Source: an uncultured Rhizobiaceae group bacterium (lineage in GTDB: Bacteria; Pseudomonadota; Alphaproteobacteria; Rhizobiales; Rhizobiaceae). Taken from it: 16,310 bases of DNA. Location: positions 1-16,310 of the forward strand of contig CALLHT010000044.1 of the NCBI GenBank assembly GCA_938009335.1. Reading direction: 5' to 3'. The notes beneath the pieces are model-generated. The model was not told the origin of the DNA and ran no database searches. It was given only the letters and a program-made list of their open reading frames with translations. Shown here piece after piece: positions 7,331 through 14,153 of this stretch. Position 1 is the first letter of the stretch. Each line of letters opens with the position of its first letter. Both the position numbers and the translations under genes were made by a program.

Positions 7331-8343
7331 AATAGCTTAGTGATGTTCCTAACAAGCGCTGCTTTTATCGGAGGGCCGGGCCTTTCAAGACTCAAAATTT
7401 GATCAATCTCTTGATTGGAAAGCTGCCGCATTTCTTTGGAATTTTTACGCCTGCGCGATATTTCTCCAGTCAAGAAAAAACGCAAAAATCTGGCATAACC
7501 TTTGAGCGAGGCGATGGGCTTACGATAAGCAGCGAAAAAGTAAAACTGCCCGTAAGCAATTCTGAACATGTGCTTTAGCAGTAATCGCCCCGGCACAACA
7601 CCAAACATCAGCAAAAACCGGTTACAGGTAATCAGCTTTACATAGGTTGCACTGGGCAGGGATGAACCGTGCCCCTTATGTTGAACCAAGGCAGCCGGAG
7701 AGTACAAAAATCGATGCCCTGCAATCCGCGCTCGAAACCCCAAATCCACATCTTCCAAATACGCAAAAAAACACTCGTCAAATCCATTCAGCTGTTTTAG
7801 GACAGACCGCCTGTACAAAGCTGCACCGGCGCACGGAGAAAATACCTCGCAAGGGTTAGAAAAATCAGACGCTGGTTTTCCATGCCCGCGCTTAGTCGCA
7901 GAACCATACCAGCTCAGAACATCCCCGGCATCATCCATTAAATCCGGACGATCCATCTGCACCATTCTTGATGCAATTCCCGCAACGTCGGGCGGTGCTT
8001 TATCAAGCGCATCAGCAAGAGCCATAAGCCAATTTGGATCCGCTTTTGTATCGTTATTCAGCAGAGCAACATATAGGGAGTCCGTACAATCAATACCCAC
8101 ATTGGTCGCATGGGCAAACCCGGTATTTTGGCCCAATTCTATGACTTCAACTTCAGGAAAATGCTCTGCCAAAAATTCAATTGAACCATCCACCGATCCA
8201 TTATCAACGATCACTATTTTGAAATCTTGAAACCTTTGCTTACGCAAACACGTGAGGCAATCTTCCAACCACAACAATCCATTCCAGTTTGGAATGACAA
8301 TCGCTACCCTAGGAGCAATGTCATTGTCAGACGAAACGATCAT
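7321..8343 (-). CDS. GT2 glycosyltransferase, rhamnosyltransferase-like
   Basis: A 340-residue GT-A fold enzyme. The N-terminus reads VAIVIPNWNG (13-22), followed by IVIVDNGSVDGS (43-54), the NTGFAHATNVGI loop and the metal/nucleotide motif LLNNDT (94-99). The acceptor-side motif is YLEDVDLGFRARIAG. This pattern is common in bacterial rhamnosyl- and related transferases that build O-antigen or capsule. The C-terminal ~90 residues are basic and moderately hydrophobic, suggesting membrane association. I chose the ATG at 8343 because the homologous fold begins 12 residues later and GGA lies upstream; an earlier in-frame start at 8409 lies well inside the preceding gene. It overlaps that gene by 17 bp, so translational coupling is likely. 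Confidence 0.88.
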   Translation of the reverse strand: MIVSSDNDIAPRVAIVIPNWNGLLWLEDCLTCLRKQRFQDFKIVIVDNGSVDGSIEFLAEHFPEVEVIELGQNTGFAHATNVGIDCTDSLYVALLNNDTKADPNWLMALADALDKAPPDVAGIASRMVQMDRPDLMDDAGDVLSWYGSATKRGHGKPASDFSNPCEVFSPCAGAALYRRSVLKQLNGFDECFFAYLEDVDLGFRARIAGHRFLYSPAALVQHKGHGSSLPSATYVKLITCNRFLLMFGVVPGRLLLKHMFRIAYGQFYFFAAYRKPIASLKGYARFLRFFLTGEISRRRKNSKEMRQLSNQEIDQILSLERPGPPIKAALVRNITKLFQQ

Positions 8344-9238
8344 TCTGAAATCCAAATTTACCGATTGTTCCGTGCAACACTGCCAGCAGTGCTGCACGCG
8401 CGGCACCAAATCTCATTCTGATAATGTTTTTCAGAGAAAACCCGATCCCTACTAATGCCCATTTTACAGTCAGACCAATTCGTTTTTGCGGATAATGTTT
8501 TCGAACAAACAGAAATCGATTTCGCAGACTGTAGTAATAATAAAGTGTGTTACGAACCGCTCCGGGCGTTTCATCAGAAAAATGGACAACGCGGGCTTTA
8601 AGAGCAACTGCGAGCCCAAACCCTGCGTCCCTGGCGCGGCGGCAATAATCCGCAATTTCGCCACTAAAGAAATACGCCGCATCGAGTGGGCCAAGTGTAT
8701 CAAAGGTTTTCAGCCGGCCCAAGAAGGCGGTCCCTGAAATGTATTCAGTTTCAAGTATCTCACCATCACCAAGCCTCTCAAGTTTTTCTGGACTCATCTT
8801 TTCACGGGTAATTTGATGATGGGCAATATCCTTTGCCCCTACATAGAATTCTTCCACGCCCGCCCTTTGCTCACAGATGACTGGGCTAACGAAATCGATC
8901 TGGTTATTATCGTTTAGCGTATCAATCAACCTGCCGAAGTTATTCTCATCTAAGCGGGCATCGCAATTCAACAGAAGAACATTTTCAACGCCCAACGCCC
9001 TAGCAGTTTCGACACCAAGATTGCATCCAGCACCAAAGCCGAGATTTTTCCCAGCGTTTACATAGTGCAACCGTTCGTCTTCCATCTTCAATAGAGAGCT
9101 CGAATCTGGCGAAGGATCATTGTCAACGACGATAACTTCAACATCATGATGAGACCACGAATGAACACGCCTAACGACTTCAGTAAGCTGATTCGTATTC
9201 CGCCAGTGCAATAAAACGATCGCTGTACTCAAACTCAT
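8327..9238 (-). CDS. GT2 family glycosyltransferase
   Basis: A 303-residue GT-A enzyme related to its downstream neighbour. It starts TAIVLLHWRNTNQ, then VIVVDNDPSPDS, NLGFGAGCNLG and the LLLNCDARL motif that corresponds to the metal-binding Asp site. The acceptor-side motif is FFSGEIADYCRRARDAG, where the usual E-D-x-D pattern is reduced to E-x-x-D. The C-terminus (KRIGLTVKWALVGIGFSLKNIIRMRFG) is amphipathic and probably membrane-associated. GGAG lies about 9 nt before the ATG at 9238. It overlaps the next GT2 gene, forming a two-gene unit for surface-glycan assembly; the sugar is not predictable. Confidence 0.87.
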   Translation of the reverse strand: MSLSTAIVLLHWRNTNQLTEVVRRVHSWSHHDVEVIVVDNDPSPDSSSLLKMEDERLHYVNAGKNLGFGAGCNLGVETARALGVENVLLLNCDARLDENNFGRLIDTLNDNNQIDFVSPVICEQRAGVEEFYVGAKDIAHHQITREKMSPEKLERLGDGEILETEYISGTAFLGRLKTFDTLGPLDAAYFFSGEIADYCRRARDAGFGLAVALKARVVHFSDETPGAVRNTLYYYYSLRNRFLFVRKHYPQKRIGLTVKWALVGIGFSLKNIIRMRFGAARAALLAVLHGTIGKFGFQNDRFV

Positions 9239-9433
9239 TTGTCAGGTCTCCAGTTCGACCACATCATTGCGCCAACCCATGCAGCAGCGGCCATACTCCT
9301 ATCACAGGCAGGAATGCATATCGAGTGTGTTCATCAACGGACAATTTCAATACAAATACTGCTGCCCGCAATACGCGGGCAACAGCAATAGTGTAAGCAT
9401 CCTGTCAGGCTATGAGAGAAATCCACGCCTATA
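9239..9433 (-). other. Gap between beta-helix gene and GT2 genes
   Basis: These 195 bp hold no gene. They carry the hairpin at 9363-9381 and must contain any promoter for the GT2 pair, but no clear -35/-10 is visible. Confidence 0.35.
9363..9381 (-). terminator. Hairpin after the beta-helix gene
   Basis: TGCCCGC (9363-9369) and GCGGGCA (9375-9381) form a perfect 7-bp GC-rich stem with a 5-nt loop, about 50 bp past the stop of the beta-helix gene. On the minus strand it is followed by GCAGTATTTG, a poor T tract, so termination may be partial. Confidence 0.4.
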
Positions 9434-10294
9434 CTATGGCGTTATGTTATCCACATTGGTGTTACAGCCAACGAGCGCAATGTTGAACCCATCTACGATG
9501 TTTTCAGCGCACACAATATTGGCGGAACTGCCAATTGAAATACCAACTTGTCCTTGGACTGCCTCCTGATTGATTATCCGGTTTCCTTGAATGATTGTGT
9601 CAGACATATTTGAAAGTATGATTCCAATGTCAGCCGCTGAACCGATCACGTTTGTAATCGTATTATCTTTGATGACATTCATGAGACCACCCGAACTCAA
9701 ACGAAGCCCATTGCTTGTGGAAGTCTCTAAGACACCCGAGATTGTGTTTCCGATAATGTTGCTGCTGATCAGAAGCCCACCACTACCCAATATTCCAGCC
9801 GCACCATTCAGTACCGAACTATCTCCGGTGTTCCAGATTTGATTATTGCGAATTGTATGGTTCGTTCCAGCAATGATGATACCAGCTGATTTAGCACCAT
9901 CGATCACCAGGTCTTCGTAGCGATGCCGTGAAGAACTGGCATCAGAAACTTGGATAGCGGCTGCAAAACCACGGATAGAACCATTGCGAACCGTAACATT
10001 CTTTCGCCCGAGTGACGAAATGCCTATGGCTGTTGAAGCATCACCACCAGCCAATCCACCAATCCGCCATCCATTCATATCGATAGTCACATTGTTTGTT
10101 TCAATGGATATTGCGGTTCCCGTTGAGATCCCAGTAAGAAGATTGCCTTTGAGGCAGTACAGCCCTTGGGCCGTAATTGACATTGGCACCGTGGTTATTT
10201 CTGTACACTCGGTAACCTCTGCCTGCGCTGATGTGTGATGGAAACCAGTCAGGGATGCGACTGCCATTCCAAAAGCTAGCAATAGATTTTTCAT
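9434..10294 (-). CDS. Secreted right-handed beta-helix protein
   Basis: A 286-residue protein with a Sec signal peptide ending in AQA at about residue 25. The mature part is a run of short repeats, such as NVTIDMNGWRIGG, NVTVRNGSIRGF, NHTIRNNQIWN, LLISSNIIGNTISG, MNVIKDNTITN and DTIIQGNRIIN. These have the Asn ladders and alternating hydrophobics of a parallel beta helix (PbH1/NosD type). Cys pairs near both ends may cap the helix. Such proteins often bind or cut polysaccharide outside the cell, but no catalytic residues can be assigned. GGTGGA 8 nt before the ATG at 10294 supports the start. It precedes the two GT2 genes in the same direction, which suggests a glycan-related role by context only. 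A CRP-like dyad lies upstream. Confidence 0.82.
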   Translation of the reverse strand: MKNLLLAFGMAVASLTGFHHTSAQAEVTECTEITTVPMSITAQGLYCLKGNLLTGISTGTAISIETNNVTIDMNGWRIGGLAGGDASTAIGISSLGRKNVTVRNGSIRGFAAAIQVSDASSSRHRYEDLVIDGAKSAGIIIAGTNHTIRNNQIWNTGDSSVLNGAAGILGSGGLLISSNIIGNTISGVLETSTSNGLRLSSGGLMNVIKDNTITNVIGSAADIGIILSNMSDTIIQGNRIINQEAVQGQVGISIGSSANIVCAENIVDGFNIALVGCNTNVDNITP

Positions 10295-10313
10295 AGTAAT
10301 TCCACCCATGTTG

Positions 10314-10404
10314 TGACACCTTTAGAAACCGCATTCTCAAATGCGCTCCCTACCGACCAAAACCATATCAGCGAAACATCGGGCACGGTGTGTCATGTGA
10401 CACA
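10314..10404 (-). promoter_or_regulatory. CRP/FNR-like dyad and extra half site
   Basis: TGTGTCATGTGACACA at 10389-10404 has two exact 7-bp arms (TGTGTCA and TGACACA) around TG. It fits the TGTG-N8-CACA pattern of CRP/FNR family sites, with T/A in place of the usual A/T at the fifth position. Another TGACAC copy lies at 10314-10319, just upstream of the beta-helix gene. The dyad is centred about 100 bp before that gene's ATG. Confidence 0.4.
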
Positions 10405-10423
10405 AGTTAGGTTGAGGACCTAT

Positions 10424-11218
10424 TCAGATATCTTTAAAATCGCCACCTCTACCCTTTCCACTTGCAAAACGGTTTGCCCCCTCAACGCCAACCTTCAGCA
10501 CTTCGGGCGAACTTCCCTGCCACTCTTGGCGCATGGCATCGCGTTCTGACAAACCATGTTGATCGCGAAGGGAATGCCGGTCCGCCCTCATACAACTTTG
10601 CGGAAACTTGGTAAGTGAATGAGCAAGTGCCTCGGCCTTTTCACGAGCTTGCCCCTCGGGCACAACATATTCGCAAAGGCCAATGCGTAAGGCTTCATCT
10701 GCATCCACGCGCCTGCCTGTAAGAATAAGATCCATCGCCCGCCCTTCACCCACCAAACGCGGTAGGCGTACGGTTCCACCATCAATCAGCGGAACACCCC
10801 AACGTCTGCAATAGACACCCATAAAGGCTGTTTCTTCCATCACCCGCATATCTGCCCACATTGCAAGTTCCATCCCGCCTGCTACTGCAGGTCCCGCGAC
10901 CGCTGCTATGACTGGTTTTGACAATTCCAAACGGCTTGGGCCCATCGGCGCCATGAGTGGGGCGCCTTCTTCGCCAAACTCGTAAGACTTCATAGAATTA
11001 GGATCAGAAATCTCAGACGCCCTCTTCAAATCCCATCCTGCACAGAAGTATCCACCCTCACCCCAGAAGACTGCTACCAGAGCATCATCGTCTGCATCAA
11101 ACTCAAGAAATGCATCGTATAGCGCCTTGGCATGTTCGGGGTCCATGGCATTTCGCGCTTCCGGGCGTGAATGGATAATGGTCCAGACTGACCCCTGCTT
11201 CTCAATACGTGTTGGCAT
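10424..11218 (-). CDS. Crotonase (enoyl-CoA hydratase/isomerase) family protein
   Basis: A 264-residue crotonase-fold enzyme that should act on an acyl-CoA. The oxyanion-hole segments are FCAGWDL (58-64) and AGPAVAGGMELAMWAD (108-123), which contains Glu117, equivalent to the first catalytic Glu of enoyl-CoA hydratase. Aligning on GGTVRLPR (147-154), the second catalytic Glu position is occupied by Cys137, so ordinary hydratase chemistry is doubtful; isomerase or another reaction is possible. GGAGGAAA 6-8 nt before the ATG at 11218 gives an excellent start. A longer open frame upstream runs through the small-RNA region and is not real. No other fatty-acid gene is nearby. The terminator of small RNA copy A ends about 60 bp upstream. 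Confidence 0.9.
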   Translation of the reverse strand: MPTRIEKQGSVWTIIHSRPEARNAMDPEHAKALYDAFLEFDADDDALVAVFWGEGGYFCAGWDLKRASEISDPNSMKSYEFGEEGAPLMAPMGPSRLELSKPVIAAVAGPAVAGGMELAMWADMRVMEETAFMGVYCRRWGVPLIDGGTVRLPRLVGEGRAMDLILTGRRVDADEALRIGLCEYVVPEGQAREKAEALAHSLTKFPQSCMRADRHSLRDQHGLSERDAMRQEWQGSSPEVLKVGVEGANRFASGKGRGGDFKDI

Positions 11219-11280
11219 AAGCGATTTCCTCCAAGTTTGGAGACTAATCCCTTTTAGATTTTCAACGCCAGTATTTTTCG

Positions 11281-11344
11281 GAAAATGTGATGCAGTTGAC
11301 CGAGCGTGGTGGGACATGGGGTCGGTTGCCCAGTCAACTGCATC
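11281..11344 (-). terminator. Terminator of small RNA copy A
   Basis: A perfect 12-bp stem, arms 11333-11344 and 11289-11300, is followed on the minus strand by ACATTTTCC. The 32-nt loop is long for a terminator but can fold further. The crotonase ribosome site lies about 50 bp beyond it. Confidence 0.6.
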
Positions 11345-11473
11345 CAAGTGTGACAGCTCATATTGTGCTCTTCTTGTCGCTGTCCCCGAACACTCAGCAA
11401 GTGCAATGCCAGAAAGCACCTCTGATTGTGCAGAGAACTGCATTCAAAGAAACGCGTTTAACAAGTAGTAAAG
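11281..11473 (-). ncRNA. Candidate small RNA, copy A of a tandem pair
   Basis: A structured non-coding element homologous to copy B at 11567-11753 and in the same orientation. Shared blocks on the minus strand, in order, are TTTAC, TGTTAAACG-GTT, AGGTG, TTTCTGGCA, TTGCTGAGT and a GACAGC/GCTGTC stem (11384-11379 / 11357-11352) around ACAAGAAGAGCACAA. It ends in a terminator whose stem is a perfect 12 bp, GATGCAGTTGAC (11344-11333) with GTCAACTGCATC (11300-11289), and a TTTT tract (11285-11282). The terminator loop is 32 nt with an inner TGGG/CCCA pairing. The transcription start is not determined; the given left-hand limit (11473) is the end of homology. A tandem riboswitch for the crotonase gene is the main alternative. 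Confidence 0.6.
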
Positions 11474-11516
11474 CGAAACCCGACATTCCTGATGAGCAGT
11501 TTACTTTTCGATAAAA

Positions 11517-11544
11517 CAGCTGCGCACAACGCAAATCAGCTGCG
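11517..11544 (-). promoter_or_regulatory. CAGCTGCG direct repeats upstream of copy A
   Basis: CAGCTGCG occurs at 11517-11524 and 11537-11544, exactly 20 bp apart (two helical turns), between copy A and the terminator of copy B. The spacing suits a dimeric regulator binding one face of the DNA upstream of copy A. Confidence 0.3.
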
Positions 11545-11566
11545 ACAATACTTGATTATTGAATGG

Positions 11567-11623
11567 AAAAAAGGACGCGATCGGCAGGGAGTGAGGGCTG
11601 GGTATAGGAAACCTGCCGACCGC
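11567..11623 (-). terminator. Terminator of small RNA copy B
   Basis: GCGGTCGGCAGG (11623-11612) pairs with CCTGCCGATCGC (11588-11577), 12 bp with one G-U, then TCC and TTTTTT (11572-11567) on the minus strand. It is GC-rich and also serves as a plausible end for trpE(G) transcripts, which have no other clear terminator. Confidence 0.75.
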
Positions 11624-11753
11624 ATCTAAAATAACAGCGAGATTTGTGCTCTCTTGTAGCTGTTGGGATTTACTCAGCAAATTGAGTGCCAGAAACGACA
11701 CCTTAGCCGTTTGACATCCTGCTTCTGGTGAACACGTTTAACAGAACGTAAAC
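11567..11753 (-). ncRNA. Candidate small RNA, copy B of a tandem pair
   Basis: The upstream member of the pair, beginning within about 15 bp of the trpE(G) stop codon. It shares with copy A the ordered blocks TTTAC, TGTTAAACG-GTT, AGGTG, TTTCTGGCA and TTGCTGAGT (here an ACTCA/TGAGT hairpin). It also has an AACAGC/GCTGTT stem (11664-11659 / 11638-11633) around ACAAGAGAGCACAAA. It ends in a strong terminator and a TTTTTT run. It may have its own promoter or be processed from the trpE(G) 3' end. No protein-coding frame is conserved between the copies. I cannot assign it to a named rhizobial RNA family. Confidence 0.62.
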
Positions 11754-11766
11754 ACGCCTTAAGAAT

Positions 11767-13932
11767 TTATGTTCCAGGCTCACGTCCCAAATGCGCGACT
11801 ACGTTTTTGATCATCCGCATGCCTGCCTCTCCGCCAAGCGACATGATGGACTCAGGATGAAACTGAACCGCAGCCACAGGTTCGCTCTGGTGTTCGATAC
11901 CCATCACAATGCCATCTTCTGTAACAGCGGTAACGGTAAACTCGTTCGGCAATTTCTGCGCAGTCGCATGTATGGAATGATAACGCCCAATTGTAATTTC
12001 TTCATCTAACCCGGAGAACACAAGTCCGGGTTCAGTGATTGAAATTCGCGATGGCTTACCATGCATTGGAACATCGAGTTGCTTTAGTTCTCCGCCATAA
12101 CTCTCGGCAATCGCCTGTAATCCGAGGCATACGCCAAAGATCGGCAGATTGCGCGCGCGAACTTTCGCAATGGTATCAGCGCAGTTGAAATCTTGCGGAC
12201 TGCCGGGCCCCGGTGAAAGCACGACCAGATCAGGCTTATGTTGATCAATTATCTCTTCAGCTATCGGGGAGCGGACGGTGACCACTTCAGCGCCCGTCTG
12301 ACGGAAATAATTTGCCAGTGTGTGCACAAACGAATCTTCGTGGTCGACGAGAAGAATTTTACGCCCCTCGCCCACTTTTGCCGTCGCGCGCGCTGAACTT
12401 GCGTCATTTGCAGTTCCCGCTTCACGAATTGCAGCGAGCATGGCTGAGGCTTTGAGTTCCGTCTCTTTTTCTTCTTCCATGGGATCAGAATCATAAAGAA
12501 GCGTTGCACCCGCACGCACTTCCGCAATCCCGTCTTTGATGCGAACCGTACGCAGCGTAAGACCGGTATTCATATCGCCATTAAAGTGGACGATGCCAAC
12601 CGCGCCACCATACCAGGCACGCGGGCTCTTCTCGTTCTCTTCGATGTAGCGCATGGCCCAAAGCTTTGGCGCACCGGTAACGGTGACAGCCCAAGCATGA
12701 GAGAGGAAAGCATCAAACGCGTCCATACCCTCACGCAAGCGACCTTCAATATGGTCTACAGTATGAATGAGCTTTGAATACATCTCGATCTGACGCCGTC
12801 CAATCACCCGCACTGTTCCAGGTTCACACACGCGAGATTTATCGTTGCGATCCACATCGGAACACATGGTCAGTTCAGACTCGTCTTTCTTGGAATTAAG
12901 CAGTTTGAGAATTTGCTCGCTATCTTCAATTGCATCACGTCCGCGTTTGATGGTTCCGGAGATCGGGCAGGTTTCCACGCGGCGACCCGATACTCGAACA
13001 AACATTTCAGGCGAAGCACCCACCAGATATTCCTGATCCCCGAGATTGATAAAGAACGAATAAGGTGACGGATTGGTATGCTTTAGCTTGCGCGAGATGT
13101 CCGCCGGTTGCGTCTTGCACTGTTCAAAAAACATCTGACCGGGCACGACTTCAAACAAATCACCGCGGATAAATTTATCCTTAGCGCGTTGAACGAGGGA
13201 CGCATATTCACCGGGATTGTGGTCCCCCTTGGGCGGCACAACGTCACTCAGCTGGAACGGTTCAGCGATGACTTCCCGTTCAATCGCACGTGTCGACACA
13301 TCACCAATCGTAAATTCATATTTATCATGCCAGGCAATTGCCTGATGATGATCCACCACCAAGATTTCATCTGGGAGAAACAGAACAAGGTCACGCTGTC
13401 CATCACCGCGATCCATCTTGAATTCAAGATCATCAAACTGGAATGCAAGGTCGTATCCAAATGCCCCGAACAGTCCAAGGTTCGGGTCTTCGTCGCTCCG
13501 GAACATATCTACGATTGCGCGCACAACGGAAAATACAGTCGGCGCACGGGAGCGTTCTTCTTCGTTTAGAATGCGTCCGCCATCTTTCACGGTCAGCGCT
13601 ATGCGATTATCATTTAGCTCAGCCTTCGCCACATGATCATGCGCTTCCATTGCAGCCAGCATCGGCGCAAGGAAAATCTCGCCCCGTTTGTTATATGCGA
13701 TGATAGAAACGCTACGTCCCTGAGCTTCAATACCAAGCGGAGGATTTACGATCGCAGTATCCCAGCGCGTGTAGCGCCCCGGATATTCATAGTTAGAAGA
13801 TAGCACCGCACCACGTTCGGAGTTGACCCTGTCTAATGTATGATCAATCGCAGTGGCGTAATCTGCCGGGAAACTCTCGCGCTCTACGCGAATGCCACCC
13901 TGTGTTTCAAATTCCAGTGTTGCGGATACCAT
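11767..13932 (-). CDS. trpE(G): Fused anthranilate synthase TrpE-TrpG
   Basis: A 721-residue fusion that makes anthranilate from chorismate and glutamine, the first step of tryptophan synthesis. Residues 1 to about 505 are the TrpE part, with the family's NYEYPGRYTRWD segment near the N-terminus and the chorismate-site motifs PISGTIKRG (323-331), MCSDVDRNDKSRV (356-368) and AGATLLYDSDP. Residues about 525-721 are the glutamine amidotransferase, with GPGSP (575-579), nucleophile Cys602 in GVCLGLQ, and His692/Glu694 in FHPES. The length and order match the fused enzyme of rhizobia, closely resembling the Sinorhizobium protein as I recall it. The ATG at 13932 is preferred over a TTG 24 nt upstream because AGGGGAG lies 7 nt before it. 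Attenuation by the trpL leader upstream is evident. Confidence 0.97.
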   Translation of the reverse strand: MVSATLEFETQGGIRVERESFPADYATAIDHTLDRVNSERGAVLSSNYEYPGRYTRWDTAIVNPPLGIEAQGRSVSIIAYNKRGEIFLAPMLAAMEAHDHVAKAELNDNRIALTVKDGGRILNEEERSRAPTVFSVVRAIVDMFRSDEDPNLGLFGAFGYDLAFQFDDLEFKMDRGDGQRDLVLFLPDEILVVDHHQAIAWHDKYEFTIGDVSTRAIEREVIAEPFQLSDVVPPKGDHNPGEYASLVQRAKDKFIRGDLFEVVPGQMFFEQCKTQPADISRKLKHTNPSPYSFFINLGDQEYLVGASPEMFVRVSGRRVETCPISGTIKRGRDAIEDSEQILKLLNSKKDESELTMCSDVDRNDKSRVCEPGTVRVIGRRQIEMYSKLIHTVDHIEGRLREGMDAFDAFLSHAWAVTVTGAPKLWAMRYIEENEKSPRAWYGGAVGIVHFNGDMNTGLTLRTVRIKDGIAEVRAGATLLYDSDPMEEEKETELKASAMLAAIREAGTANDASSARATAKVGEGRKILLVDHEDSFVHTLANYFRQTGAEVVTVRSPIAEEIIDQHKPDLVVLSPGPGSPQDFNCADTIAKVRARNLPIFGVCLGLQAIAESYGGELKQLDVPMHGKPSRISITEPGLVFSGLDEEITIGRYHSIHATAQKLPNEFTVTAVTEDGIVMGIEHQSEPVAAVQFHPESIMSLGGEAGMRMIKNVVAHLGREPGT

Positions 13933-13971
13933 CCGGCATCTCCCCTTCTGTGCCAAACCCCGACATCAGAC

Positions 13972-14001
13972 AAAATAAAAGCCGCTCGGGTTACCGGCGG
14001 C
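13972..14001 (-). terminator. trp attenuator terminator (3:4 hairpin)
   Basis: On the minus strand GCCGC (14001-13997) pairs with GCGGC (13985-13981), continued by CGG/CCG past a bulged A with a UAAC loop, then TTTTATTTT (13980-13972). It lies 40 nt before the trpE(G) start. GGCCGC (14002-13997) can instead pair with GCGGTC (14033-14028), which would break this terminator. Termination here would release an RNA of about 108 nt. Confidence 0.88.
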
Positions 14002-14027
14002 CTAACCATTTCACACAAAAAATCAGC

Positions 14028-14047
14028 GACCGCTATGTTAGCGAGTC
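14028..14047 (-). promoter_or_regulatory. trp leader 1:2 hairpin and antiterminator arm
   Basis: GACTCGCTA (14047-14039) pairs with TAGCGGTC (14035-14028) through 8 bp with one bulged T and a 3-nt loop. The first arm overlaps the end of the trpL reading frame just after its Trp codons. GCGGTC from the second arm is complementary to GGCCGC of the terminator stem, giving the 2:3 antiterminator when a ribosome stalls on the Trp codons. Confidence 0.82.
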
Positions 14048-14079
14048 CACCACCAATTCTGTGCGTTCAAAGTAATCAT
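14038..14079 (-). CDS. trpL: trp operon leader peptide
   Basis: A 13-residue peptide, MITLNAQNWWWTR, with three consecutive TGG codons directly before the 1:2 hairpin of the attenuator. The Sinorhizobium TrpL leader likewise ends in WWWAR, and there the transcript begins at or near the trpL start codon and its terminated form acts as a separate small RNA (rnTrpL). Here no ribosome site precedes the ATG, and a TAGAAA box six bases upstream would place transcription start on the A of the ATG, suggesting leaderless translation. Scarce charged tRNA-Trp would stall the ribosome and favour trpE(G) expression. Too short for ordinary gene calling. Confidence 0.9.
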   Translation of the reverse strand: MITLNAQNWWWTR

Positions 14080-14085
14080 GCGAAT

Positions 14086-14114
14086 TTTCTAGCTGGAGCT
14101 GATGGTCAACGCAA
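14086..14114 (-). promoter_or_regulatory. Probable trpL-trpE(G) promoter
   Basis: TTGCGT (14114-14109) and TAGAAA (14091-14086) are 17 bp apart on the minus strand, a standard housekeeping sigma factor spacing. The -10 box is followed by six bases and then the ATG of trpL. An overlapping TTGACC (14110-14105) is a better -35 by sequence but would be only 12 bp from the -10. Confidence 0.55.
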
Positions 14115-14153
14115 GCGCTTTTACGAATTGCGGGTAGACTAGCCTACAACATT

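Noticed and set aside
11219..11443. N-terminal extension of the crotonase to an upstream start at 11443
   Set aside because: The strong GGAGGAAA site and family length fix the start at 11218; the extension crosses the terminator and stem of small RNA copy A.
11501..11701. A 66-codon minus-strand open frame over small RNA copy B
   Set aside because: It is not conserved in copy A, spans the terminator and T tract, and shows no protein-like pattern.
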